The translations under genes were made by a program, and so were the position numbers. From Owenia fusiformis (Eukaryota > Annelida > Polychaeta > Sabellida > Oweniidae): a stretch of 64,000 nt of DNA. The DNA lies in contig CAIIXF020000007.1 in the NCBI GenBank assembly GCA_903813345.2, positions 21,499,564 through 21,563,563 on the forward strand. The letters are read 5' to 3'. The notes beneath the pieces were generated by a model. The model saw nothing but the letters and a program-made list of their open reading frames with translations. It was not told the DNA's origin and did not search any database. Each line of letters opens with the position of its first letter. Positions within the stretch are counted from its first letter, which is position 1. Below are positions 51,396 through 63,470 of the stretch, one piece after another.

Positions 51396-52218
51396 ATGAC
51401 TTCAGTTAGTCTAGAGAGGTTACAATTTGCAGATGGAAATAATATTAGCGAAGTTGAGTCTGTTGGACGCTCTAATTCCCAGACGAAAAACACTAAAAGC
51501 CAGGGATGTTACATCAGCACATTGACTGGATTTATTCTCATTCTTCTAACTATAGTTATTGCTGTTGGAATTGGAGTAATAGTTTTCTTCGGAAGCTATG
51601 GGAGAAATGTCGTCTGCAATTGCAAGTACCCGGATGTACAAGAACAGGTTGGACAATCTAGTCAAGCCCTCAAAGATGTATGCACAACTCTTAAAAATCA
51701 CGATCGTGAAATATGTAAGTATGCAAATGCTATTTGTGTATATATTTATTTTACTTCACTGATCGATAGAAGTTGAAATGGGCAATATTTCATTTCTATT
51801 GATGGAGGATACCAAGAGAAAAATCATATTGACAGAAGTAGAAGTATACATTCACCCACGGCGAAAATTTAAAAAATAGATTACGCGTTTTATCTAACAT
51901 CCACTGCTTTCACTTGTGTTTCGATCATGGTCAGTCAAGAGAATTTACAAATTTGCGCTTTTACGCTTTGTCAATGTCAAATATTTTTCCGGGTGTTATT
52001 CACCGGGAAAAAGTAGTATCTATTTGAGAAAGTATTGAAATCGATTAATATGAAAAACCCGCGACTAATCTTATATTACTTAGTGTCCCGTTTCGTTGTA
52101 ATCGAAACATGTATCCTACACTTTTATTGTTTGTTTTCTATACTTAACTACAGCGATTTGGTTCCAAGTAACTTCGTGTAAATCATGGTCATATATTTCA
52201 CTTCGCATACATCTTGAG
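51396..52218 (+). CDS. First exon of a type II membrane protein of unknown identity
   Basis: The exon at 51396-51714 starts with ATG and ends at a strong donor (gtaagt, phase 1). It encodes about 47 cytoplasmic residues, a membrane helix (TGFILILLTIVIAVGIGVIVFF) and an extracellular start with Cys (VVCNCKYPD). The anchor resembles that of the aminopeptidase 4 kb downstream ([22 protein letters not shown], then a similar Gly-Arg), so this may be the remains of a duplicated aminopeptidase or another type II ectoenzyme. A compatible but weakly supported second exon lies at 52154-52218. No catalytic exon was found before 55.6 kb. Confidence 0.5.
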
Positions 52219-54398
52219 GTATCTTAGCAATCTAGCATATTTGAGACGCTCTACCTTGAAAGGCTTCTGTTATCTCTTTCCCTACGTGTTAACTACTTTT
52301 GATTATATATAGGATGTTCACCTCATTTGTTTTTAATTCATACCTTCTACGCAATTTCATTTCAATATAGTATCTTTCAGATATACCTCATATTGTTTAA
52401 AACTTTTTATTAGTTTAGTAACAGTATCGCCTCGTGCGTATGTAGGGGTTTTGCGCTTTCTAAAGATATGGTACTATACATTTATGATTTTTGGAACTAC
52501 GACCACCACAGTTGCGTCTTAAGGGTGCGTAAGTGTAGCAAAATATTGCCAAAAAAACATGGATAAGTTGTCGTAAACTATGAGATAAGGGGATGCTTCT
52601 CTCCATAAGTGCAGCGAACTTAGAAATGACTTGATAAACTATATATTGAGGAGTTAGGTAAAGATAGCCCAAGTAGTCATAGAGTTTTAGTTTCGCGTGA
52701 GCATCTAATTATTTTGAGATAACAACAATTGTGGATCCATCCTAGATGAGAGATCCGGGGCACGCTAGTAATATAATTAAACAAAGTAGAAACGGTATGC
52801 AGTAAAAGCAGTTCTTTAGAAACAGTCAACAACTACATACATAATTAAATCAAGGGAAAGATCAATACCCGGTGATTTCAGCGGGAAGTGGCGTTTCGTT
52901 TAGTGGATGAGCTGCGCGCGCACGCATAAATGTGATTATCCAATATAATTAGGGGAGGGCTATTTGAAATAGTTTTTGGTCTCAGGCGCGACCCAGGGCT
53001 GTTGTCTTAAGGACATTTCGTTGAAAATGAGCCATTCGGCTGATAATTGGTAAGAGTTTGCGATCTTATAATGTATAACTGTTACTCAGACACATAATTT
53101 TGACACGATTCTGTTGGAAATAAGCTTTGAACCGAGAGATATTCACGATTGATATGCACATTTTTGATTGTGCCATTGCTTTTCCATTGCACAATCCATG
53201 TATTGATAGAAGTAACATTAATAATGCAGATTGTTTACCTTCAATACATGGCAGACACTACATATCGGTCTATTAAATACCAGTTTGTGCCTTAAATAGT
53301 TTTATATTTCCATCCACTGCCTGGAGCCTGGGTGTGTTTGTCTCTTATGTGTATGCTTGTGCATGGACTTCTAATCACTAGCAGAATTTAACATGATGCA
53401 AACTCGACATTATAACTCATGCTGTAACATTTTGACTTCGCTGGAAAACAATAGGAATTATTTTTCTCGCCTATCAATCATGAGTCACAATCAAAATTTC
53501 AGAATGATCAATCAGGCAATGGTCCATATCAAGTTATAACATTATATGATATTCAGCAAGAAGTCCGGTAGAAATACAGAATATTTAAACATCAAAGCTG
53601 AAAGTTAAAAGCTAATCTGTCAATTTTCTGTCTGCAAAAGAGCGTTTACATTTGACACAATAACAGACTGAGGCTTTGAAATCTAGGATTCCCCAGGAAA
53701 ATATGACGTCATACTAATTAGCATAAGGATTTCCCTATTGGTCTGGGTCGTGCCTTGTTCGAAAACACAATCCATAAATACATGCTAATTTCTAAGGAGA
53801 TAGGAAGTGTATAACGTGTTTATCGATTTTGTTTAAAGATTTAATCAATTATCAAATTGTTTAAGTGGATAAAGTGGTCACACTTGCTCCAATTCATAGC
53901 GAAATCGACGGATGGAAACTGACCGAATTCCCGATATCCTACCCCGTATTACTGTAGGCTATAAGCACAGTGACCTACAGAGGGCGCTATCACAAACAAG
54001 TACTGCACGAACCGATAAATTCCCGGGTATTGTAACGCCCTTGATTAAATGTAGCTAAACAAGTAAGTTCAGCCCCCCTCTTGTAAACACTCCCCATAGT
54101 CAAAATGTTGAATATGATATCATATAATATACCATAGAAAAGAAACTGAGTCAGATTTTACCTTCTTTGATAAACTATCGTATGACAAACCGCCTGTATA
54201 AATGCATTGCTTAAATATTTGCCGTTCACGTTTAGGTTGTGAAAAATATTGCAAGCTTAAACTCCTTTGATGTTCTTTGATGCAAGTCAGATTTCACAAG
54301 AATCAACGAAATCTGTCCAGTGCAGTCAACCACGAAAGGATTTTAATCTGCTCGACGTCAAATTAACTGACAGAGCTTCCTCTTTGAATTCACAATCA
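52219..54398. other. Intergenic or intronic stretch, no exon recognised
   Basis: No M1 peptidase motif or other family signature on either strand. It may be an intron of the gene starting at 51396 if that gene is intact. Confidence 0.4.
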
Positions 54399-54911
54399 CA
54401 CTGGGGTGATCCGCTCGATTACGCTAGTTACCGAAACGATTCGTTTCGGTAACAAAATGTCGGAACGTCGAAGGCACGATTTTTCTCTTTCCTTATTTTA
54501 CGCGTTGTAGGCAGAATCCCCACGACATTTTTCTCCCAAACGTGTATCAGTATCATATGTTTTAGAAAATGCACATGCTCAGAAGACAACAGAAGCGTCG
54601 ATTTTATACTTCACTTAAGTTACATAGACGGAATGGGTTAAAAGTGCAGATCTTAACTGTTTTTCGAAATTCAGTAACTCAAGTAACTTAAAGAGAGGAA
54701 TTAAATGGACGAATCTGTTGTCTTCTGAACTATTTGTTTGCAAACGTGTACATTTTCTTAAACTTATGATACTGATACACGTTTGTGATAAAAATGTCAT
54801 GGGAATTCTGCCTACAACTCGTGAAATAAGGAAAAAAGAAAAATCGTACCTTCGACGTTCCAACATTTTGGTTCGTTTCGGTAACCAGCGTAATTGAGCG
54901 GATCACCATTG
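54399..54911. mobile_element. 513-bp inverted-repeat element with CAC termini and a 5-bp duplication
   Basis: Left end CACTGGGGTGATCCGCTCGA; the right end is the complement (tgagcggatcaccattg). It is flanked by the direct 5-bp repeat AATCA (54394-54398 and 54912-54916). The arms match for about 190 bp, including 'aaaatgtcggaacgtcgaag'. The 151-bp element at 32791 is an internally deleted relative. CAC termini with a 5-bp duplication recall Transib/RAG-type transposons, but the match is too short to assign. Confidence 0.8.
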
Positions 54912-55686
54912 AATCAAGTTTAATAAAAATCTATGTTTTATTGTTCTGTTATGTGCGTCGGTTTTGAATACAGGGTTTATCATTCGGATTGAGTAACATT
55001 TACTTCTGGATAAACCATGTAATCAAGTATATATCCTTATATATTTGATGTTAAATGTAACAATTTTAGTGTTATATAATGCTAAATGCCATCTACATAA
55101 TAATGCGGCCACCCAGAGCTGATCACACATTCCAGGAACGTTTTTGATAGTTTGACTCCTCATTGACGAGCAATAACTTACTCAGTTGTAGCTGTGCAAA
55201 TAATACGTTAATATGACAGTAGTGAATGCCAAAAGTAACGTTATTGTACAAACACCTACAAAGCTCAATTTCAGGGAACATAGCCAAAAGTGAAAAGCAA
55301 TGTATGTTTACTTAACAAATGGGAATACAGTGTATAAAACTTTGTCCTATATCTGTCCGTTTTTTAGTTTCCATTATATATTTCAACCCAAATTAAAACA
55401 GAAGTCCTTTATAAGACTTTTATCTTTACACATCAATTCTGTTGAGTTCTTCTATGTACATTAGTGTGATTAACGTGATATGGTGCATTTAAAGACTTTG
55501 ACCATCGACAGTAAATTGTAATGATAAAACTTGTCGTCTCAAGTATTACGTACAAATCCACATCAATCTCATTACAAAATTATGGGGTATGGATACACCA
55601 AATCCACATGACAAAACACAACTTCACAAAGCTTAAGGTTCACACGGATCATTGACATTCTAATCATAAAGCAATAGGTACACAAA
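54912..55686. other. 5' flank of the aminopeptidase gene
   Basis: Presumably contains the promoter and 5' untranslated region; no distinct element could be identified. Confidence 0.35.
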
Positions 55687-58600
55687 ATGTCGAACGAACG
55701 GAGGAAAGATTCCTATGAACTGCGATCTGCACCGGATTATCATAAGATACAGAACACTGAAGTGGCATATTTAGAATCTCGGAAAAAAGGATTATTTATA
55801 AAATGGCCATTGGTTATTCTTCTTGTTCTTCTGACGATAGGTGTAGTAGCAGCTGTCGGTTTGATTGTCTATTTTACAGGTTTGAATGGTAGGAGTTGTC
55901 CCCAAACACTCGGAGCTGCTTTGTCAACACTAACCCCGGTTCTATCAACAACTCCAGCGCCCCCTGCTGTCGACGTACGCTTACCAGGGCATTTCTATCC
56001 CAGACACTACAAAATCGAGCTATATCCTGATCTATACAAAGATGACCCAAAGCTTTTCAAATTCAGTGGTAAGGTTGAAATCCATCTGGAAACCTTGATT
56101 TCAACAAGCGAAGTCATCCTCCATATTAATAAATTAAACATCGATGATGCCACCGTAGCGTTCTACAAAGCAGATGGCTCTACCGGGCCGAACAAACGAG
56201 GCAAATATGTGGAGGATAAAAAGAGACAGTTCTTTATACTACAGCTTGATAGAGCAACTACCGTTGGTGAAAATTATACAATTAGCATGGAGTTCCAGGG
56301 CAACCTCACTGGGAGCCTCGCTGGTTTATACTCAAGTCAGTACAACGAGGGCAATGCGACAAGGTTAGACTTTTAAACATATATATCTTAACATTCTTTC
56401 TTAAATTTCAAAACGCCCAACATGCAAACTATCCATAGCTATTAAATATATCAATAGAGTAGCCAAGATAAAAATCAGCGTTGGGTCGTATAACATTTAC
56501 AAAAATAATACTATGAATATTCTCTCATTCTCAATACATACAGTAGTACGAGGTTTAACCCTAGAAGCCCTAAGGGGGGGTCAAAATGACCCCCCCTGTT
56601 CTGTTTTTTCCCCATAACTTTTTATTGGCATCTGGTAGGATCTTCAAATTTTCAGTAGCTGGAGTTACAGATATAGCAAATGTTTTCTGAAAAAATCAGC
56701 AAAATTGCACATAGGGTAATTGATTTAGTATGATGTAATCATCAGCTTCAATAGACAAAATCGGAAAAAGCTAGCACAATTTCTACAATACTGTTGTCTT
56801 TAGAATAAAATTACACAATCTTACCTCATCAAAGTTGTTAATGTTATTACACCAAGTTGTAGAGAATTAAATGAAGTATATTTTGGGAAAGTTTGAACAT
56901 CCTAGCTTCACTAGTTTGTTATTAATTTATTATGATGTAATCATCAGCTCCAATTGACAAAATCGGAAAAAAGCTAGCACTAATTCTACCATACGCGTTG
57001 TCTTAAGAACAAAATTACGCAATCTTGCATCATCATGGTTGTTAAAGTTATTACACCAAGTTGTAGAGAATTGAATGAAGTATATTTGGGGAAAGTCTGA
57101 ACATCCTAGCTCTTCAAATAAAATTTTTACAAGGGGGGTGCCCTTTTGACCCCCCCTTAGGTGTTCGTGTGACTTTTTTACCTTAGGGCTTCTAGGGTTA
57201 AAAGTGTGGATGTAAAGCAGGCGACAGAAGCAAAATATGAAACATAATTAAAAAAAACAATTAATCGACCAAGGCAATTTGAAATATCGAAAGTATTAAT
57301 TCATCGTAGAGTTGTTTATATGTACTTTTATATCTTATGTGATATATGGCGTAACACCAGCAATCTTTAAGAGCTTACCTTAGCACTAAACTCAACAGTT
57401 GTTGAAAAGAAACTATTTATTGGTTTTTATCAGAGAATAATCTATGTTACAAGTGTTAAAATTATTGCTCATCGTTCATTCTAATTGTCAAATCATAAAT
57501 CTTAAAAAGACACTCCTACTTGAAATATCCCCGTTATCTTTAAATATACAATATCATATAGTTTGGGGTGAACGGGTTAAAAGTAGGAATACTTCTACGA
57601 ACAGTCGAACAAACAGTCATAAGAGGGTTAAGAACCACTCAAGTTGTGCCATACCTCTAATTGTATTAGATTGATATTTAAAAGCAGAACTATTATAAGT
57701 AAATTATAACTTTGTTTTTTGAAATTTAATTTTGTAAATCTTCTAAAAGGAGGAAATAAAGAGACAATACAATCGTACTTACAGCACAGTAATTAAAGAT
57801 TGCTTGCTCTAATTGATAATGTTCCTAAAATTTCTGTCATTCATAAACGTTCATTAGCAAAGAAGACATTTACATTTAGAGTCATACAAGCACTTACATT
57901 CTCCGTTTAACATTGACCTATATAAGTATCATTGACCTTCTGTGAGTATTGACCTTCACTAACACACAAAATATTTTAAAGGTAAAGAAAAGATATTTGA
58001 TCCTGTGCAAAATCCCCTATGTTTGACATGTTAGTCATGCCAGTTTGGTGACCGACCCAGACCGTACATTGGGAAATGGTGTCAAACGTGCACGGATACT
58101 GGATATCTTTTGTAGAAATGTAAATATTGTTATGTATGTATTTGTTTAACAGATATATCGCAGCTACCCAGTTCCAGCCAACGGACGCAAGGAAAGCATT
58201 CCCATGTTTTGATGAACCTGGAATTAAATCTACATTTGACATTGTTCTGGTTCGTAAGCCCCACATGACATCCTTGTCAAATATGCCGATAAAAGAAACC
58301 GTAGCTAGGTATACGAAATTATTATAGGTATCGTATCTGCACATGCACATAGACACCCTACATATAAACTATATTATAAGTATGTATTATTACCACCTTG
58401 CCGGGCCTTCGGCCCTCGGTCCAATATTTCACTATATTGCCCTTAGAAATGACGTTATTGTACTATTGTAAGTTATTGAATGATTTGAAGTGCAATACCG
58501 GATATATTCTGCTCGAGAAATTATGTATTGGAACAAGTCGAAGTCGAGTGCAAATACAGAATATCGAGGGCAGAATATAAATCATTTAATAACTTATATT

Positions 58601-61089
58601 ATACATAGAGTGATTAAGACTTCACAAATGTCACAATTAATATAAAGAATATAAATCGATAATATAAAATATTATGAAAAGAAATTGAGAAGCAATCGTT
58701 GTGAGAAATATTGAAAAAAGAAATATTGAAATAAACTTTTTAGGCCCGATGGTTTAGTGGCTGATATATACGAGAGAACAGTGAAGATGCCTACCTATCT
58801 CCTTGCATTCATTGTGTGCGATTTTGCGAAAACTGAAGGAGTTACTGAAAATGGTATTAAAGTACGTGATGTTATATGTAAATGCAACTCTATAAATGTA
58901 CACTTTGAAAAGCCTTTAATTGGAAACAGTCTATGATATGTCTAAAATTACATGGTCCCTGAATATAGTATAGAACCTAAACTTCCCTCGAAAAGTATGG
59001 CAATAGCATCTCTTTATTACACAGCTGGGGGGGGGGGGGGCAAAGGGTTATCTAACTTGTGGTTAGGAGTGCATACTCAACACACCTGTATACCATCCTT
59101 TTACGATTTAAATTAGTTCCATACATTTTATTAAAAACTAATTAATTTTCAGTTCAGAATTTGGTCCAGGAAGGAAGCAATCAACCAAACGCTTTATGCA
59201 TTGGAAACTGGAATCAAAATATTAACTTACTTCGAAGAATACTTTGACATACCATTCCCTCTTCCGAAGCAAGGTGAGTCAAAAAGTATTGTATTCCAAC
59301 TACCTAAATCCATTTGCTTATTGCCAAATATAAACAATAGGGCGCTTTGAATCATATTGAATCATTTTAACATCCTTCATATCTTGCTTGCTGAAAATGT
59401 GATAAGTGTCAGAATTTGCAGAATTGGGCATCTATAAAATATACTCATAACGATGAACCTATTTGGCTTCGTGAGACTAGGTTAGTATGCTTTGTGTTAT
59501 TTTCACCGTCCGATTATAACCATCTTGCAAACATTTAAGATATGATAGCCATTCCTGACTTTGCCGCTGGAGCAATGGAAAACTGGGGCCTTATAACATA
59601 TCGGGAGACCGCCCTGCTGTATGACGAGAACGGATCATCGGCATCTAATAAGCAGCGTGTAGCAGTTGTTGTTTCGCATGAACTGGCACACCAGGTAAAT
59701 ACAGCGCATTTACACTTGTCCGACATATTTCAGTACACAGAGTATGTCGTTTTTTATAATAAGGTTTACATTACTGTACTCAAAAGAGAAACTTTAGCAT
59801 CACATCATTAGACCCAGTTTCGTTTTGGGTTATCACATTGTTTATAAGGTGTTGGTTTCTTTATGATCAGCTGAACTTACTGTCTCTTGTATTATATATT
59901 TTTGTTTTAACAGTTTTGGCATCCGAGTGATCGCATATCTTTGTCGTGACTTATTCAAACCATTTCTCTCTTTTTTTATCTTGAGATATGGACTTATTTT
60001 TTAGTGGTTCGGCAATCTTGTTACGCCTGGATGGTGGGACGACCTATGGTTAAACGAGGGATTCGCAAGTTACGTGGAATACCTTGGCGTCAACCACTGT
60101 CACCCTGATTGGAAAATGGTATATGTATTTCTGAGAAAAGAAACGTTGTCCACTAAATAAACAAGAGAAAAGTAAACAGTACCAATTATAAGAATGGACC
60201 AATTATCAAATTGTAATTCCTACAACCAAGGAAAAGAAGGAATTATTCGACATATATGTTGGCGTTTCGATTTTATATGCAAGCTTAAACTCCCTATTAA
60301 CGGTTGGTCGCAACGCAAATATTTTGCGACCAACTAATAATGGGGCCTGTGCTAACCACTTTGCGTTTTTTGTTTGTTTTATTGTGGTGTAAATTATATG
60401 AACATTTGCAAAGAGGAAAACCTATTGTTGAAAAGAACCGTAGCTCCCACTAAAACATTTTAATTGCTCCCTTCTTCAGCCCGAGCAGTTCGTGACTGAA
60501 GATTTGGAGGATGTCTTCAGACCTGATGGCCTCGCCACGTCCCACCCTATATATGTTCCCGTTAACCATCCTGATGAAATCAATTCGATATTTGACAGAA
60601 TATCATATGGCAAAGGTGCTTCTGTTATACGCATGATGAACAGGTTTTTGACGGAAGGGACATTTAGACAAGGATTGACGGTACGTTATATTGGTTAGCG
60701 ACTCGGCATAATCCAGGACCAGGGGCATATCATTTAAAAGTTTATGAAATCAGATGCAAGCTTCAGATGCTTTAGAATTAAGAATTCGTAACTTTAAAAA
60801 TAATTTGGATAAATATATACTCTAGAAGACATACCCAGACATGAAATGTTTGTGAAAATTTATGATGATAAAACTCTTAAGTTATCGCAAACACTTTACA
60901 AAATTTATTTTCACATCATCCCCGATAAACAATTTGTAAGCTATAAATCTTAAAAGATTGTGTGTTGTAGGTGACACACTTACATGTAGGTTTGATTATA
61001 TTATGTACTGTTTTATGTTTTAGAATTACCTCAATAAACATCAATATGGTAATACTCATCACAGAGACCTTTGGGCAGCTTTAACAGAG
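55687..61089 (+). CDS. Membrane aminopeptidase N-like M1 metallopeptidase, N-terminal part
   Basis: Eight exons in phase: 55687-56363, 58153-58308, 58744-58861, 59153-59273, 59540-59694, 60005-60118, 60480-60680 and 61024-61089, 536 residues. Layout: short cytoplasmic tail; type II anchor (about 41-64); Ser/Thr/Pro stalk; N-terminal beta domain from [19 protein letters not shown]; substrate-binding GAMEN at about 368-372; zinc site HELAH at about 404-408 with the third ligand Glu at about 427 in [14 protein letters not shown]; catalytic Tyr at about 490 in RISYGKG. All key residues are present, so an active zinc aminopeptidase facing outward is expected, removing N-terminal residues from peptides. 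The C-terminal 400 or so residues usual for the family are not found in the last 2.9 kb, so the gene continues past the window, or the insertions at 61.2-63.5 kb have cut it. Confidence 0.93.
56559..57197. mobile_element. piggyBac-like MITE in intron 1 of the aminopeptidase gene
   Basis: A 639-bp element flanked by TTAA on both sides (56555-56558 and 57198-57201). Terminal inverted repeats are CCCTAGAAGCCCTAAGG and its complement, close to the CCCTAGA start of piggyBac ends. Both ends carry a ggggtc/gacccc subterminal block. The interior is a direct duplication of about 185 bp (56729-56915 and 56933-57115, about 85-90% alike by eye). No transposase. Confidence 0.88.
58473..58593. repeat. Palindromic miniature element, copy B
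   Basis: Starts 'gttattgaatgatttgaagt' exactly as the copy at 35578, has a centre 'ggaacaagtcgaagtcgagt', and ends with 'atcatttaataac'. It lies in an intron of the aminopeptidase gene. Confidence 0.8.
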
Positions 61090-61179
61090 GTACACATACA
61101 ACTAATATTTACCATTTTCCATTTTGTCCGTTTTTTCGTTTTCGTCACTCGATCTAGATACCCGTAGTACAGGTAACAG

Positions 61180-61352
61180 GACAACTCATCCCTAAGACAA
61201 CTCATCCCAAGACAACTCATCCCCAAGACACCTCATCCCAAGACAACTCATCCCAAGACATCTCATCCCAAGACATCTCATCCCAAGACAACTCATCCCA
61301 AGACATCTCATCCCAAGACATCTCATCCCAAGACAACTCATCCCCAAGACAA
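61180..61352. repeat. 15-bp satellite array (agacaactcatccca), left arm
   Basis: About 11 copies of a 15-bp unit alternating 'acaactc' and 'acatctc' forms. It is followed at 61365-61430 by a directly duplicated AT-rich segment ('aaatataacataattttata' twice). The array is mirrored in reverse orientation at 63302-63470. Confidence 0.92.
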
Positions 61353-61808
61353 CTCTTCCCAACTTGAAATATAACATAATTTTATACAATTAATTAAATG
61401 AAATATAACATAATTTTATACAATTAATTTCAACTTTTGAAAGAATATTTGAAACATATTTAGAGATTTTAGCAGTAAGCTCACTGTGTTTGGCCATGGA
61501 ATATCTTTTGTATTTTGTAGTTAGTTTAGTCTAGCTTTAGTTAATTTTTGGTGATTGATTGAGATAAAGATAAACATGTTCAAAGATCATCAAGGGTGTC
61601 AGATTAGGATTAACCCAATAAGAATGTATTATCCGGGGTATTATCAGAATTGTTCTCATAGATTAATTCAGTCTTTGTTTTAAAATATTTTGCTTAATTC
61701 CAATATGTCATATTCGGCTTATTCTTAAATAAGATTTCCAATTTTAAACTTTCAGAATCATGATGATTGAATTTTGAAATTATGTCTTTGACTTTTATCT
61801 TCAATTCC

Positions 61809-62216
61809 CACGCGGTTCTAACTTCGACCATTAATTTGAATTTTTGACCTACCGGATGTTTGAAAATCAAGGATTATGAGTCTCATACTGCACCGTTTTT
61901 CTTCAAACTTGTTCCATTCAAAGCATTACAAAAATCCCTTTCTGATGGTACATTATTCTCTTAAACAGAGTCTCTACTTCCAGCGGCATTTTGGTCCCCA
62001 GCTGTAAGAAGGCCTTCTAACAGCTGGGGACCAAAACGCTGCTATAACGAGGGACTCTTTACAATAAAGTAATGCACCGACAGAAAGGCAATTTTGTTTT
62101 GCTTTTAATGGTATAAGTTTGAAGAAAAACGGTGCAGTATGAGACTTGAATTCCTTGATTTTCAAGCATCTGGTAGGTCAAAAATTCAAATTAACGGTGG
62201 AAGTAAGTACCGCGTG
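61809..62216. mobile_element. 408-bp full-length hairpin element with a 5-bp duplication
   Basis: An almost perfect palindrome: the start 'cacgcggttc' pairs with the end 'accgcgtg', and the two halves (about 200 bp each) pair around 'gctgtaagaaggccttctaa'. It is flanked by the direct repeat ATTCC (61804-61808 and 62217-62221). CAC/GTG ends with a 5-bp duplication match the pattern of the element at 54399. Non-coding. Confidence 0.88.
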
Positions 62217-62412
62217 ATTCCATATTCTCAAATATATTGAGAATTTGAGAATAACCAAGAAATAATAAAAAAAATACCGGTACGTAAAAGTAGAACATAA
62301 CTTTCAAGTGCCATTTCAAAATGCTAAAAATTATCAATATTAAGATTGAGTGTATAATCAAATATCACTTTGTAATCATAAAAATGAAAAAGGGATATAT
62401 ATACGTAATATA

Positions 62413-63262
62413 CACCCTATGCAGACAGAGCCTGTGGGAAATATTGGGTGCGGAGCAAATGAGCGGAGGGTGCGGAGCTAACGGTTATTTTTGAATTTAA
62501 ATTTGGGATATTTCTGAAACTAAGCCGTTTTGGGACTTCAAATATACCAAGATATGTGTATTTGACACCAAATATCAATACAATTGTGAAAATAGTAGCG
62601 CAATTCATTCTATAGCGACGCAGTGTGCCTTAAACCTTTCCCAGACCTATATATTTTGAAATTATCCTTTTAATACTGAGTCCCCAGCATTCATAAAAAA
62701 TGGTGTTCAAGGTGCACTATCTATACAAATTATTTTTACATCTTGGAAGCCAGACAGTATCTGTGTGATTTTATAAAAATTCGGAAATTTTTTCAGATAT
62801 GAGCCCCCTCTAAATATTGGGTGCGGAGCAGCTCCATAAACGTAGCTCCGCACCCAATATTTAGAGGGGCTCATATCTGAAGAACATTTCCGAATTTTAT
62901 ATAAAATCACACAGATACTGCCTGGCTTCCAAGATGCAAAAATAATTTGCATGGGTAGTGTATCTTGAACACCATTTTTTATGAATGCTGGGGACGCAGT
63001 ATTAAAAGGATAGTCTCAAAATATATAGGTCTGAGAAATGTTTAAGGCATACTGCGTCGCTATAAAATGAATTGCACTACTATTTTCACAATTTTATTGA
63101 TATTTGGTGTCAAATACACATATCTTGGTATATTTGAAGTCCTAAAACGGCTTAGTTTCAGAAATATCCCAATTTTAAATTCAAAAATGACCGTTAGCTC
63201 CGCACCCTCCGCTCATTTGCGCCGCACCCAATATTTCCCACAGGCTCTGTCTGCATAGGGTG
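62413..63262. mobile_element. 850-bp foldback element with about 420-bp arms
   Basis: Left end 'caccctatgcagacagagcc' pairs with the right end 'gctctgtctgcatagggtg'. The arms are nearly identical over their whole length, with only a short spacer near 62835-62850. 'aatattgggtgcggagc' occurs both at the ends and beside the centre, so each arm carries a nested repeat of it. Flanking 'ata' on both sides may be the target duplication. The two open frames read from the arms are copies of each other and are not genes. Confidence 0.9.
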
Positions 63263-63301
63263 ATATAGAGGACAAATTAAATAATTTATCAATAATACTA
63301 G

Positions 63302-63470
63302 TGGGATGAGTTGTCTTGGGATGAGATGTCTTGGGATGAGTTGTCTTGGGATGAGATGTCTTGGGATGAGATGTCTTGGGATGACTTGTCTTAGGGATGA
63401 CTTGTCTTGGGATGAGATGTCTTAGGGATGACTTGTCTTGGGATGAGTTGTCTTGGGATGAGTTGTCTAG
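63302..63470. repeat. 15-bp satellite array, right arm (inverted)
   Basis: About 11 copies of 'tgggatgagttgtct' or the 'gagatgtct' form, the reverse complement of the left array. The outer flank 'agaacctgac' resembles the complement of the left flank 'acaggtaacagg', consistent with a single pair of terminal inverted repeats. Confidence 0.92.

Noticed and set aside
54267-54452. Possible exon before the CAC-ended element
   Set aside because: The frame runs into the transposon, has no usable donor and no resemblance to the aminopeptidase.
61192-61389. Repetitive frame of the form CLGMRCLGM
   Set aside because: It is a translation of the 15-bp satellite array; a similar frame occurs in the mirrored array.
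62417-63258. Two near-identical 63-residue frames facing each other
   Set aside because: They are the two arms of the foldback element read in mirror image, not a gene pair.
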